A DNA stretch of 64,000 bases from Prostheceraeus crozeri (taxonomy: Eukaryota; Platyhelminthes; Polycladida; Euryleptidae), in NCBI GenBank assembly GCA_907163375.1, contig CAJQUW010004739.1:62001-126000 (forward strand). Reading direction: 5' to 3'. Below the pieces are notes generated by a model. It was not told where the DNA came from. It was given only the letters and a program-made list of their open reading frames with translations, and did no database searches. The position numbers were made by a program, and so were the translations under genes. The stretch's first letter is position 1. Each line of letters begins with the position of its first letter. Positions 36,001 through 47,033 of this stretch are shown piece by piece.

Positions 36001-38302
36001 AGGTAGGACCTGGGCACGACGAGCTGCTGCAGATCGACCATCTTGACAGATACTGAGCTTAGTGGCCGAAATTTCAGTGACGGCTGGCGCCGATGTCGCA
36101 GGTCCTTTTGGGTGCAGCATTTGCTGTTTCACATAATTCAACAATTTCTTTTATCAAGTGATTTTATTTATAGCAGATTTCTAACATTTACTGATTTCTC
36201 AGTACTCAGTCACTCATAAGTCACGCATGTTATCTTCAGCTACTTTTAGGAATTATCTATCATTTTGTCACGATTTCATACAAGTTCATTTTCAATTGTC
36301 AACGCATTACATAACTTCTTAACGCACCTTGCGAACTTTGTCCAAGTATTGCGCCAAGAATTGTATACTTATTCATGTGATCAGTATGTAGGATTTAGTT
36401 TAGATTATTGCCCATTTCTATAAAAAGAATTCTGTGGTTATATTCACCAAAATATATTGTTTCAATTAATTTCGTGCAATTGCTAATTCAATACATTGAT
36501 ATGATGGTATACATTGCTTCATCGTGTGTTTCAAATTTAAACTAAAATGAAATGGTGAATTTCCCTTCAGCGCCTATAAAAGGTGTTTATTTGATTTAAA
36601 GCATGAAATTAGCTCTGAACATAAAAAAGTTAGGGAGGGTATAATCGAGAAATGAGCGACCGAGCGGCATTTTTCGATGATTTTGAGCGGTGAGCGAGCG
36701 AAAGGATAATTTTGAGGAAATGAGCGGTGAGCGAGCGACAGGGCGATTATGAGCAAATGAGCGATGAGCGAGCGAAAGAGGAATTTCGATCTGCTCAAAA
36801 ACGCTGACCATGATTGTCAATCAAAAAAACAATTTCAACAACGATAAACAGGTGTTTATATTAAAAGAAAGGAAAGACAGCAAACTTGCCTTTATTTGTG
36901 TTTATTTAACTAGTATGCGCATATCCAACTGTTATAGACTTATTAATAATCACAGCTATTGATCATTGTAAGTGTAAGGTAGTCAGATCATTATCATTTG
37001 GTTTTGAGAAGCACAATGAATCTTTTTTATGTTATTAACTTTGAAAGTCATGGATGTCCATTCATTCCTTGGTGTGGATTAGTACAGCGGGCGCAGTGGT
37101 CACAAGTCTACAACGGTAACATGACAATTAGAATGAACAAAGCATGAAAAAGTTACTTCATCTCTTATATGGTCATTCAATAGCGAGCTACAGATATTTC
37201 TGGATAAAACATTTCTGTTAAGATTTATACTCGCATTCTTGGCTGCCACTCCCAACTCTAAGTGAGTAACGAGAAAAACAGGTTTGAGGTTCTATAACTT
37301 TTATAGCTTCTATCGTTAAATAGGATTTTCCACAGCATTAATGACCATCAACATCTCATCATAAACGCTCTTTGCTGGATCCGGTATCCGGGCGGATCTC
37401 ATGCCGAATCCTGGATTCGGATATTTACAACAGGATCCGCAATCCCTGATGGGAAGACAGTCAAGCTTCGTGTAAACACATGCTTATGATATTTGCAGTA
37501 TGCAGCACATGAGCATATATACGTGTCACTGTACATAATATACTGTGTCATAAGGGATTAGATCTACAATTACAAAAGCATATACCGTTCATTTGATGTT
37601 CTTCACAGAAAGCGTAGCTATCTTTTTTAAATCAATTAGCGGTCAAACCGATGTAAGAGGTCTGACCGATGCCGAAGTGGTATGCTTTTTCCAACACGTG
37701 AGTACCTTACTTCAAACATCTTTGACACTCCGGATTTAAGAAACATAATCATCATGCACGCTAGTTCATTCTATTGGGTCACTAACTTTATGTTTAGCAT
37801 TTTCCTTCATGTCACAACTTCCAATTTGCTCATTGTCATGCATTGCTCTTTCACCTATGAATTATCAGTTCCGGCAAATCCGTAGAACTTTTCCAGCTCT
37901 GCGTCATGCTTATCACTCACTGATGGATGACAGTTGCAGAAACAGTGAACAGAAAAACTATGACATCCCGTCGGCTTGGAATGAATGTAATGGTCTATTG
38001 GATTTAAAAGATAAGAATAATTGGATTACTGGAATGTCAGATAAACTATTTAATGCCGATTTCATTTAATAGGTTTACACAGAAATCAGTGTCTCATTTC
38101 ATGCATTCAATATTTCTATCAGAAGGAATTGTTGAATAATTATATGAATTCGTTCACATAGAAGCATGTTAGTCGAATCAAAGTTTGTAGTTGAACTTTG
38201 AATGATATATTATTCACCTTGTTTATCATATAACTGATAAACCGTATAAATGTCATATATGTCGCGTTATATAGAAAAGTAAAATCATTTTCATCATTTC
38301 AG

Positions 38303-38367
38303 GATCGATATCACCAGAAACAAAACAAAGTGTCCCCGGCTGCAGCACGCCAGAGAAGCTCTTAATT
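38303..38367 (+). CDS. cdc25: CDC25-type phosphatase, coding exon 2
   Basis: A 65-bp exon between CATCATTTCAG and the donor ATT|GTGAGT. With the one base carried over from exon 1 it makes 22 codons, GSISPETKQSVPGCSTPEKL then LI, and leaves in phase 0, the phase in which exon 3 begins. SP and TP dipeptides (SPET, STPEK) are the proline-directed phosphorylation sites expected in a CDC25 regulatory domain, and ...TPEKLL resembles the short conserved N-terminal motifs of the family. It is too short to be found as an open frame on its own; splice sites and phase are the main evidence. Confidence 0.8.
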
Positions 38368-40002
38368 GTGAGTAGAGTTGATTTTTTCTTATTGCAATGT
38401 GAAAAACAGATCGTATTCTGTGCAATGCCGCACTGAGTAACAAAAATTTAAGAAGCCTTGCACAATTAGGAATGAGCATATGTTAATCACTAAAGGCGAT
38501 CATTTTCAAAATGCATCTCGGACGGAAAGAAGATCACCCAAGCAATATATAAGTGATTCGATGCATACCCAAATCTAAAATCCACGTTTGTATAGCAACT
38601 CCACATATGGGCTTGAATTAATTTTTTGATTTGGATGGCTGAAAAAAAGGAGAGCATGAAAACCAATTTGGGTTTGATGTCATTTATTGACTCAGATTAT
38701 CAAAAAAAAAAATCATCCCGAAGAAAATTGAAATAATTAGCCGATAGTTTTCAGAACGACGGTATAACAAACTCTATCAGCTTAGTTCGAAGTCCAATCC
38801 AGGGTTGAATCCGAGTCGGGTACGCGAGTCCATCCGGGGCATACGGGTCCAGATTTGTCCGGGTCCGCCGGATCTTCCTGGTCCACCTCTCCGGGTGCAG
38901 TGTAAGTTTTCTATTCCGTCGCTTTTTTGTAGCTCTAATATTACGTGGTTCTGGTAAAATTATTGTAAATTATGAGGAATCTGGAGGTTTGGAGTTTTGT
39001 ATGCATAAATTATGTACAGCACAGTGCATGACACTAATGTCATTTTCTCAAAAAGAACTTGCGTTGGAATTCGATCTCTCTCAGCTTGCTACTCGACGCA
39101 CTGACTGAAGCGTATAGGAATAAGCTATATTTTATCTTAGAATGTTTCAGAAATCATAATGTAAATTTATACCTCATCATATCATCTTCTAGTTTTGCAA
39201 TTTGGTAACTACAAAGTTCCTTGGTAAACTATTGCTACATGCAGGTCTGAAATGGTCTATGAGGTATGCCTATATAGTCTACACGCAAACTAGTCTATGG
39301 CCAAGCCGGCTAGGCATAGAGATAAGTTCACAGGTATAGGTATGTAGGCTACGTTGTATAACTAGATCTACATGTAGCAATATAACCTATCAAGGCCCTG
39401 CATTGCTACCAAATGGCAAAACTAAAATATATGCGGAAACAATTTACATCATGATTTCTAAATCGTTGACTCTAGGCCTAGTCAATAATGGGTAGCCTAA
39501 CAGAGTTATAGCCTAAACAACTAGCTACTCGGCACTACGGAATGCATAGCTACGTTTTTTGGGCCCTGGGTTTATAGTCTAACTACCGATGCATCACGGT
39601 TTATCGCTCATAGGCTTGCATTAAAATTACTAGCCTAATGCTAAGCTATCACAATCGGTCGGCCATGATACTTGTATGTCTATTGACGGTGTTGAATCTC
39701 GTCAATCATCATAAAAGCCTAAATATACTGTATGCCTAGATGTAAAGCGATGCATGTGCAACACGGATCCGCCCTTTGCATAGGCATGTGGTGACTGTTT
39801 AAGTTACGGAAATGTGGAAAAATTTCCGGGTCCACGGATCTGCCTGACCCGAAGCCTCCGAGGCTTTGGATTCCCGCATCGAGAACCCGGATTCAACTCT
39901 GGCCAATCAATTTTGTGTTTCATCTTGTGCGTTATTCAAGTTTTTATCAATTTTTAGTTGGCTGTAAAACTTCCACACAAATCCAATTTTTAAATTGTGA
40001 AG
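38368..40002 (+). other. CDC25 intron 2 (1.6 kb)
   Basis: Begins GTGAGT. The end is either GTGAAG (40002) or TGATCAG (40035); both keep phase 0. The intron is mostly occupied by a 1.1-kb hAT element (38800-39901). Confidence 0.65.
38792..39909. mobile_element. hAT element in CDC25 intron 2 (1102 bp)
   Basis: Left end CAGGGTTGAATCCG (38800) pairs with the right end ...CGGATTCAACTCTG (39901). Flanks GTCCAATC and GCCAATCA agree if one base is allowed to slip, so the 8-bp duplication is slightly worn. Subterminal GGGTCC, CCGGATC and CGGGTCC motifs repeat at both ends, similar in kind to the outer hAT at 32207-37448, and the termini are related too (CAGGGNTTNAATCC). No transposase. Confidence 0.75.
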
Positions 40003-40131
40003 AAAAATCACAATTTGCTATTGATTGGTGATCAGTCTCCTTCAAATATCATTGACACGAAGGAAGGACCTCAGTCGACGTCGGCTCCCACGGATGCAGT
40101 GTCTTACGTGAATAAGAAACGCAGGATCAAT
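40003..40131 (+). CDS. cdc25: CDC25-type phosphatase, coding exon 3
   Basis: A 129-bp exon (43 codons, phase 0 in and out) ending ...VSYVNKKRRIN at the donor AAT|GTATGT (40132). The next exon begins in the matching phase. The basic KKRRIN at its end continues into QHNRSF and could be part of a nuclear localisation signal. The upstream acceptor GTGAAG has a weak pyrimidine tract; a second acceptor at TGATCAG would start the exon at 40036 with the same frame and remove eleven residues (KNHNLLLIGDQ). I cannot choose between them from sequence alone. Confidence 0.7.
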
Positions 40132-40165
40132 GTATGTCAAGAATAATGAATCACTTTCAGCTTAG

Positions 40166-41043
40166 CATACAACTGTAGAGTAAGAATATTAGGTAGAGAA
40201 CCAAATCAGCATTTATTGAATCCCCAATGTGTGTGTATGTTCGATTTTATTAAATGAACTCGAGGTGAACACAGTTGGATTGTTACCAAATGTCATATAT
40301 GCAAATTTCTGAAGTTTCGATGGAAATACCACGGAATTGACTGATCATGATAGCAATACATAGGGAATTATAGTATTTTACAGGTCCTCCGTGTCAAGAC
40401 ATCCTTTTGGAGAGGTAATCTTTGTTAATTTGGCAATTCGATAGGTTGCTACTTTCATTTGCTCAACCTCAAGAGTAATGTATTTTCTTAAGCGTGATAA
40501 TATCACAAGCAACCTGCTACTGGTAGAGCAAAATTACAATCAAAGACATGATCATAATTAACTCTAAAAATGTAGTACTTGGGTCCACATATGGTCCACA
40601 ATACTATTCATATTCAAGAAATGAAACACAGAACTTAGTGAATCATGAAATCATGCCGCTGAAAATTGAATTAAAAACTAGAAATTTCAGCCAAGAAAGC
40701 ACAATAAGATCTCGACTTTCTCATAAAGACTAGCATTATAATACGGTTCATGAAATTTCCTTGATAACCAGCTTAATTTCCGCTCAATTAGGGTGCCTAT
40801 TAGCAAATATTCATTCCTTTTGATATCCAACTTGTTTCATGCTACTTATAAAGTGGCTTCATGTCGGTAATATACACATTTGCAAAATTTTAGCATTTTA
40901 AAAGTTCCTCAAATAATTTTTTGGACCACAGGAGCGCAATCTCCGCAAAAAACTGAATCCTTCGATGTAAAAAATGCTCACTTTATGCAGATACTTTTTT
41001 TGAATCGACACTCAACTACTATATATTTTCTCCATGCATGTAA
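40166..41043 (-). mobile_element. hAT-type MITE, copy 3 (inverted, about 860 bp)
   Basis: Read on the minus strand, 41036-40174 is colinear with copies 1 and 2, including TCAGTTTTTTGCGGAGATTG and CAAAAAATTATTTGA. The ends are worn (CATGGAG and ...CTTACTCTACAG). Flanking 8-mers CATACAAC and CATGTAAC agree at six of eight positions, so this copy looks older than the other two. It starts about 40 bases after the exon 3 donor site. Confidence 0.8.
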
Positions 41044-42464
41044 CAGTCTGTGAGAATATAATAGTAATAATTACCCTTTCTACCTTTTCGACCTTCGAAC
41101 GGTATGGAACGTCCACTCTTTCCTCCTGAAATATTTTTAGATGTCATCTTAGAAATGCAGCGAATTCGTCGATCAATCACTGGAATTTATGGACAGGACA
41201 TTTCTCGCAGTTGCGGCGTGTGAGCCAAGAGTGACCAGTTTCAAAGAGGAGAGTAAGGCCACTTCCAATATATGCACCCATCATTTTCTGAGTTGCTTCC
41301 CACCTAACGAACTAGAATCCTCAACTTAGATGTAGGGTTTGTGCCTTCAAGCAAATTCGAAAAGACTCTTGTGTCCATGTTCCGAGCATTGGATGTTTCA
41401 AAAACTCATCAGATCGCGATTATTAGGTCTACCCAACTCATTCTTTTGATGTGCTCCTCGACTTTACTGAGTTTTGTAATAAACACACATTATGTATATA
41501 CATGCTTAAGCATTATTTATCATCAAATTTCAAACTTCTGTTTATGCAGCAGCATGCATGAATTTGAGTATCGAACATTAATTACATGCAGTCATTTTTC
41601 AATAATGAAAAACAGTGGCCTATGCATGTACGAGTATGTTAGGTTTACTTGTAAATTCAAAGTTTGGAGTTTCATTAGTATTGGATGAGAATCTCCGGAC
41701 AGCCTTTTTTGAGTGATGGTTCTGAAAGGGTTAGTGTCTATAGAATTGAATATCATCATTAGGACATTTTGGATATATTAGTTTGGTGATCTTGACGGGG
41801 AATTCAATCTGCGATGTGCATGTAATTGCATTCATCAGTCAGGTTTTCTATAACTTATTTAATTAATGCTAATTGGGTTTAGGAAATTTTTCAGCTGAAT
41901 TATCTTTGCTCGACTAAACGAGACTATCTGGCATGTGATCTGTCCACAGATCAAATAGAATGATTGAATCATAATTTTGTGTCCTTATTTCATTTTATAT
42001 CTTTTATGGCAGAGCACAAATATAGCGGAACAAATCCAAGGCCTGGTTTCTAAGTTGTTTCAAAAATTAGCTTCATTCAATGGGTAATACTTTCAAGTAA
42101 TCTTTTAAAAATGCACTGAGAGACATCTGCAGTCGTATCCCATGCCTCCTTTTCGTTTTCTTTCGTCATGAAAGGGTAGTAGTCACAAATAAGTGTGTTC
42201 TCGACCTGTTTAATGTTTTTCTATTTTAAGTATGTTCTCGACCTAAATGTGACTCGCTCCTAATTTGATAAATGTCAAAACAATTATCAACTGTTAATTA
42301 CCATAATGCCCTCTGTGACATTATTGTGCAGTTGCAGCATTTGCAGTTCACTATTGAAAGAACAAGAATTGGCTGCATCTTTCTGGTAGGCGTTATGTGT
42401 ACAAATGTTAGCCATAATTAAAAAAAACATCACAATTGTTAAAAAACCTTAGAATAGTCGCCGA

Positions 42465-42690
42465 AATTTCACTAATATGCTAATTGCGTACCTCAAATTT
42501 ACCCCGGGTATGGCTGTAAGTTTAGACAGGAAGTTCTGCTGATGTTGAAATATGTGAACTGCATATAGTAGGCCTGCTGGTGTTTCTTGACATTGTGTGA
42601 GATGGCAGCTACTCAGGTCTGTTCCCATTTTTCAAAAGAGAAATACAACTTGATATTTGATTATTCTATCTGCAAAGCGCCATAGTTGAA
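42465..42690 (+). repeat. dispersed repeat, further copy of the foldback outer arm
   Basis: Shares GCCTGCTGGTG, GAGATGGCAGCTACTCAGG-like and GTCTGTTCCCATTTTTCAA blocks with 9930-10080 and 14655-14830. It lies inside CDC25 intron 3. No coding content. Confidence 0.65.
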
Positions 42691-44635
42691 GAACGTTGGG
42701 TTTCACTCCTTCTTTGTATTATATTGACCAAAGCAAAAACGTTCGAGAACGGCCGGCGCTTCGTGCCACAGACACTTCAAGGGCCAATTGAGGGTAAGGT
42801 CGTCTGTTCTGGTCAGATTGTCAGTCCCCTAATCTTCCCTCTCTGATATCTGATCAATTGTTTTCAAAGACTTTATAAGAGCTATACTTTGTTAAGATAA
42901 ATTAAAAAATTATTCAAAATCTTGTTATTATGTCAATAATAAGTTTTTATGAGTTCTTAGTGTCAATAAGTCAAAAATGCTTATTTCCAATGACATCGAT
43001 AAACACAAATGTAATGTAGATGTACTGATGTGCCTATAATATAGAGTTCAAAACATTCAAACAGTGAATTTTTCTCAGAAAAGATGAATAGGGCTGTAGC
43101 CCAATAAATGAGAGTACAATATTCGCTCCTCCCCACCATGCGGCACACGTTTGTAATGACGATATTTAATCTTTCTCTGGTGCTACAATTTTTAGGAAGC
43201 ATTTACAAAATCAGATGGGTATAGCGTAATGAAATAATGAAACGTTTGCGAGTGAAAGAGTATTGAAAACATTATTGTTAAACCCTCTCTCAGCCTTATT
43301 TTGAGATTTTGCCGATATGCGATATTGGAAATGCTTGCCAATGACCTGCACTGAATCCATCAAAGCACAAATTCATTGAATGCAATTAATCGCAAAACTT
43401 GATATCTACCTGAAGGGCTCTACATTCAATAATTACAAACACTTTCCCATAAATGCATTGATAAGATTGGGATTTTACAATTGCTATTAATGGAAAAGCT
43501 GAATTTCCCCATAGATCATGATGAATGATATAAATTCTAAAGGAAGTATTGACGAAATAATGCCTGATTAATAAAGATATGTCCTTTTCCAAATAGAAAA
43601 TAGTAAATGTTGTCACGGCAACTCTGATTCTAGCACATATGTTTTGCTTGACGATGACCTCGACTCCGTTCTTCTGCACTTAGAAATTAATAGCCATGAA
43701 GCATTAATTACTTATTGGTACAGAAAAATGCGCTCGATAGAGCTACTACATTTTACAACTTTGCAGCTAAATAGTTACTCTGTCACATGCATCTGTCACA
43801 TGCAGTAAGAGACCGAATTCTAGCATTCATCAGAGCTTAAGCAATCTTTTAATGAAGCAACTGCAACTTCCAAACATCTCCATCGGCGAACGGTTGTCAT
43901 TCTGTATGTTTGTTAGTGATTTCTTTCGTTGAGAATGATAAAACAAAATCAATAAAACCATCAACTCTCGGATGTCTCCAAATGCTCAACTCTGGGAAGG
44001 AGATGTCCATGTTTCTCACCGTTCAATGTGAAGCTTCAGAAGCAAATCTCACGTTATAAGAAAATTAAAGTCTCTCCGAAATTTGTAAAAGTCGCTACAT
44101 GCAAATCTTTTGATATATTATCTTAATTAGACTATGAGAAAGTCCTTGAATAATGAGCATTTTCAACAAACTCTATTTTCAATGCATGATCTTCAGATTA
44201 TGATTCGATTTCTAGTTATATGTCGCCTGTGTAGTTGTACGCTGCCTAACAAAACTCTTTGATCAGTAGGAATATTAGACGATTGGCAATGACTTTCCTG
44301 TGATCTCATGTCCACGTGTGCAACATTTTGGGAATAATTGGAGACGAATATGAATTAATGGGAGTTTGAAAACATGAATAAACCAAATAAATCAGGAAAA
44401 TATATAGACGTCTATGATGACTTTGACGTAAATATTTGCAAACTATATCAAATGAAAATATTCCTGAAGGACATCTCATTTTAATGGTCATGATTTGTAA
44501 GACCTTTGACGAAGAACTATTTTAATGCATAAATAACCTTTCATGAAAACTTTCAAACAATCAAAATTTCTTTCACATACTATTAAAACCTTTTATATAC
44601 CAACCTTTCTAAAATAATGTCATTCATCCTTTCAG

Positions 44636-46057
44636 CAACACAACCGAAGTTTCCTGGTTGAAGATGAGAACACGATAACCCAAGACTCGCTCTCATCCCT
44701 TCCTTCCAGTACTATCTATAGAAGAATCTCGAGCTCTGTCGCCGGTCGGACATCAGCCGACACATTAATTTGTCAGTCACCTAATGATCATGGTGAAACA
44801 TTACCGCTATCTTCAAGCAATCGTCTTAACATAGACAATTTTTATAATTCTAATTCTAATTCGAATGAATACTTGATTCCCGATACAGAATTCTGCTTTG
44901 GGAGTAATCGAAGGAAAGGTCGAGACATTATCACTTCTCCAACTGGTAATTTCCGATTTTACAGAAATTCTCCAAGCATCGGAAAAAATCGTAGTCATGA
45001 GTCATTTGGCTCTTCCGACGTTTCAAGGCGTGATTCTGGCTCAAGCAGCAAGACGTGGAGAGAATCCCTTGGGTCAGCAAGCTCAAGTGGAAAAACTCAC
45101 ATTGGTTCTGCGTGTTCCAGCACCTCGAGTAGCTTGAAGAAAAGGAAACGTGCTTCAACAATGACAGCGTCAAGTGTGTCGGGGTCTAAAATGTGCAAAT
45201 TATCCTGCAGAAGACAACTCGCTAGCATTCAGCGTAGTGAATCTAGCATACATATCTTTCAAACTGATAGTGAGGATGACGCTTTGTCCAGTATTTTCAG
45301 CGATCGAGAGAGCATAACGTGTGACGTTGAGAATTATGGTTCTGGATCTGATCATGACGAATCCGATGAGCTTAATCGATCCCGTTCAACTGGTTCGTTG
45401 AAGCAGAGACCTCTCCAAGATGGGACTGAGAGAGTGCACAATCTGACTATCATCCGATCCGGTCCGTATGGTCAACATTATACATCTACACATGCAGTGG
45501 CTTCCTTGCTATTAGAAAATTCATTAAGGAAATTGTTTAATGTTCGCATCATAGACTGTCGATATCCATACGAATATAATGGAGGCCATGTTCAAGGAGC
45601 TATCAATCTTCCGCATGTTGAAGATGTTTTGGAGTACTTACAAGAGTTATATGTTGAAAGACATAATCTAAAAGGCATTATTCATCATGAGCTGATCATC
45701 TTCTATTGTGAGTTTTCCTCCGTTCGTGGTCCCCATACATATCGTCAAGTTCGAGGTTGGGATAGAGATGCGAATAACGAGAACTATCCTTTTTTGTATT
45801 TTCCTGAAATGTATATTATCAATGGTGGGTACAAAAAGTTTTTTGAAAACTATCCTGAATTATGTGAGCCATGTGGCTACGTCACGATGAGAAGTCAGAA
45901 AGAGCAATTGAAATATTGGCTTCAGAAATGTAATCCTCCAAAGCACAAAGTGTTTAACAGAAAGGCATTGAAGCCGAAACGCAGTTTGAATTTAGAACTG
46001 AAAGAGAATGGTCGCATTGATAGAAACCTAGCGAGTGAATTTACTTTACAACTTTGA
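44636..46057 (+). CDS. cdc25: CDC25-type phosphatase, last exon with the whole catalytic domain
   Basis: CDC25 phosphatases remove inhibitory phosphates from cyclin-dependent kinases and so trigger cell-cycle entry. The exon opens after CATCCTTTCAG and encodes 473 residues, about 117-589 of the protein. Its first part is serine-rich and basic, with KKRKRAS and NRSRSTGS as possible nuclear-localisation and kinase/14-3-3 sites. The rhodanese-like domain follows: IIDCRYPYEYNGGHVQGAIN, then the active-site loop YCEFSSVRGP with the catalytic Cys (about residue 474) and Arg retained, and FPEMYIINGGYKKFFENYPE. The usual loop is HCEFSSERGP; here His is Tyr and Glu is Val. The domain has no introns, unlike the vertebrate genes. 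A TGA stop ends the frame. CDC25 identity is secure; whether this is the only or an ancestral copy is not visible here. Confidence 0.95.
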   Translation, partial: QHNRSFLVEDENTITQDSLSSLPSSTIYRRISSSVAGRTSADTLICQSPNDHGETLPLSSSNRLNIDNFYNSNSNSNEYLIPDTEFCFGSNRRKGRDIITSPTGNFRFYRNSPSIGKNRSHESFGSSDVSRRDSGSSSKTWRESLGSASSSGKTHIGSACSSTSSSLKKRKRASTMTASSVSGSKMCKLSCRRQLASIQRSESSIHIFQTDSEDDALSSIFSDRESITCDVENYGSGSDHDESDELNRSRSTGSLKQRPLQDGTERVHNLTIIRSGPYGQHYTSTHAVASLLLENSLRKLFNVRIIDCRYPYEYNGGHVQGAINLPHVEDVLEYLQELYVERHNLKGIIHHELIIFYCEFSSVRGPHTYRQVRGWDRDANNENYPFLYFPEMYIINGGYKKFFENYPELCEPCGYVTMRSQKEQLKYWLQKCNPPKHKVFNRKALKPKRSLNLELKENGRIDRNLASEFTLQL

Positions 46058-46563
46058 TATGTTTGGCTGAGTATGTAGATAATGTGCGTATTGGGACGGG
46101 GTATATCTTATCACGTTTTACTTTTGTAAAGTCTCCTTTTAGATTGATCGAAATGTATATTTACCTTGTTTGTTATTTGAACCTCTAAAATGGTCAGTCA
46201 CATCTGTAATGCTTGAATTTACTATCACTATACATCTGTACATATTGTTATTCAACTTACTAATGATGCATGCAGCAATGCAATAACAATTAATCATGAA
46301 TTTACGGCATTGCTATTTCAAGTATTTTGAAACCATGGTATTTCGTGTTTTGCATGTATCGAGATAACTTTTCTAAAATGCTCCTTGCTTGTGATCTTTT
46401 ATATTGTGATTTCTGCTGTTTGGAAAACGACTTGTTTATCAGTCTGTCCAAAAATTACTAGACCGTGTTATCCATAATTACACTCTACATCGAGAGGACA
46501 ATGTCTTTTGATGCGCCACTGACCTCAAGTGTATTTAAATCTCCTAATAAGTACTACAATAAA
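46058..46563 (+). promoter_or_regulatory. CDC25 3' untranslated region with candidate poly(A) signal
   Basis: AT-rich sequence after the stop. The first canonical AATAAA on the plus strand that I found lies at 46558-46563, giving a 3' UTR of about 0.5 kb. Transcript evidence would be needed to fix the end. Confidence 0.45.
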
Positions 46564-47033
46564 TTCAGAAGTCGCTATCCCCCCTGCAAATAGAGCCATT
46601 GTTTGATATAATCCATCTGGTAGGGATATTTACTTCAATCATACAGCGTGACGAGATTAGAAGTCGCAAAGACTGTTTTCATATATCAGTCATACATAAC
46701 GGTTAACAGCATCCCGTTTGTGACTCAGCTGTTGGTCAAGTGTATGATACCTATACAGTATTCGGTCTTGCTTCACTGAAGCAGTGAAGAAACAAAAGAG
46801 ACTTAAGTAATTATTCAATGCATCATGACTGTGGATTACAATGTTAATTATTATGGACCGTTACTTTGCTATCTACAAGCCGTTTAAGCCTCAAATGCGT
46901 CAGTCTATGAACACAGATTAATTCACTACATCTCTACTGTTGCTATCAGTTTAACTTGTTATTAATAAGCTTGCAGTGAAGTAAGCTAAACAGTCGACGG
47001 TAGCAGTGCAAACATTATTAGAACTGTTGTAGA

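Larger units (their letters stand above)
32649..36812. mobile_element. second hAT element nested in the first (4148 bp)
   Basis: The left end CAGGGTTTTTGAGCGAGCGG (32657) matches the inverse of the right end, CAGCGTTTTTGAGCAGATCG read from 36804. Flanking 8-mers ACGATTAT and ACCATGAT agree at six of eight positions, so the duplication is worn. Both ends repeat GAGCGAGCG: at 32660-32755, and many times at 36650-36780, where GGTGAGCGAGCG recurs. No transposase recognised. Sequences inside it at about 36180-36600 show nothing identifiable. Confidence 0.65.
32199..37456. mobile_element. outer hAT element of a nested insertion (5242 bp)
   Basis: Terminal inverted repeats CAGGGATTCC (from 32207) and its near-inverse ...GCAATCCCTG (to 37448) are flanked by ATGGGAAA (32199-32206) and ATGGGAAG (37449-37456), an 8-bp duplication with one mismatch. 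Both ends carry iterated GGATCC / CCGGGT / GCGGATC phrases as subterminal repeats. No transposase frame of its own is visible; most of its length is taken by later insertions. It lies entirely within CDC25 intron 1. Confidence 0.75.
27571..38302 (+). other. CDC25 intron 1 (10.7 kb)
   Basis: Starts GTAAGT and ends with a pyrimidine-rich CATCATTTCAG. Positions 27571-32206 and 37457-38302 show nothing beyond AT-rich sequence, apart from a possible lone hAT-like end at 30778 (CAGGGGTGTGCACGG). The middle is a nest of DNA transposons (32207-37448). Confidence 0.65.
40132..44635 (+). other. CDC25 intron 3 (4.5 kb)
   Basis: Starts GTATGT, ends CATCCTTTCAG. It contains the third copy of the hAT-type MITE (about 40174-41036) and a dispersed repeat (42465-42690). 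The rest (41040-42460 and 42690-44635) shows no gene; open frames there, such as 41341-41688, have no recognisable motif. Confidence 0.75.

Noticed and set aside
41341-41688. 115-codon plus-strand open frame in CDC25 intron 3
   Set aside because: No known motif, no splice context, composition like the AT-rich intron, and it lies on the sense strand of an intron.
44813-45173. Open frames on the opposite strand of the phosphatase exon
   Set aside because: Shadows of the coding exon with no motif of their own.
44873-46057. Treating 44873 as the start of the phosphatase gene
   Set aside because: The codon there is TTG, the frame stays open upstream to 44636, and a strong acceptor lies immediately before it.
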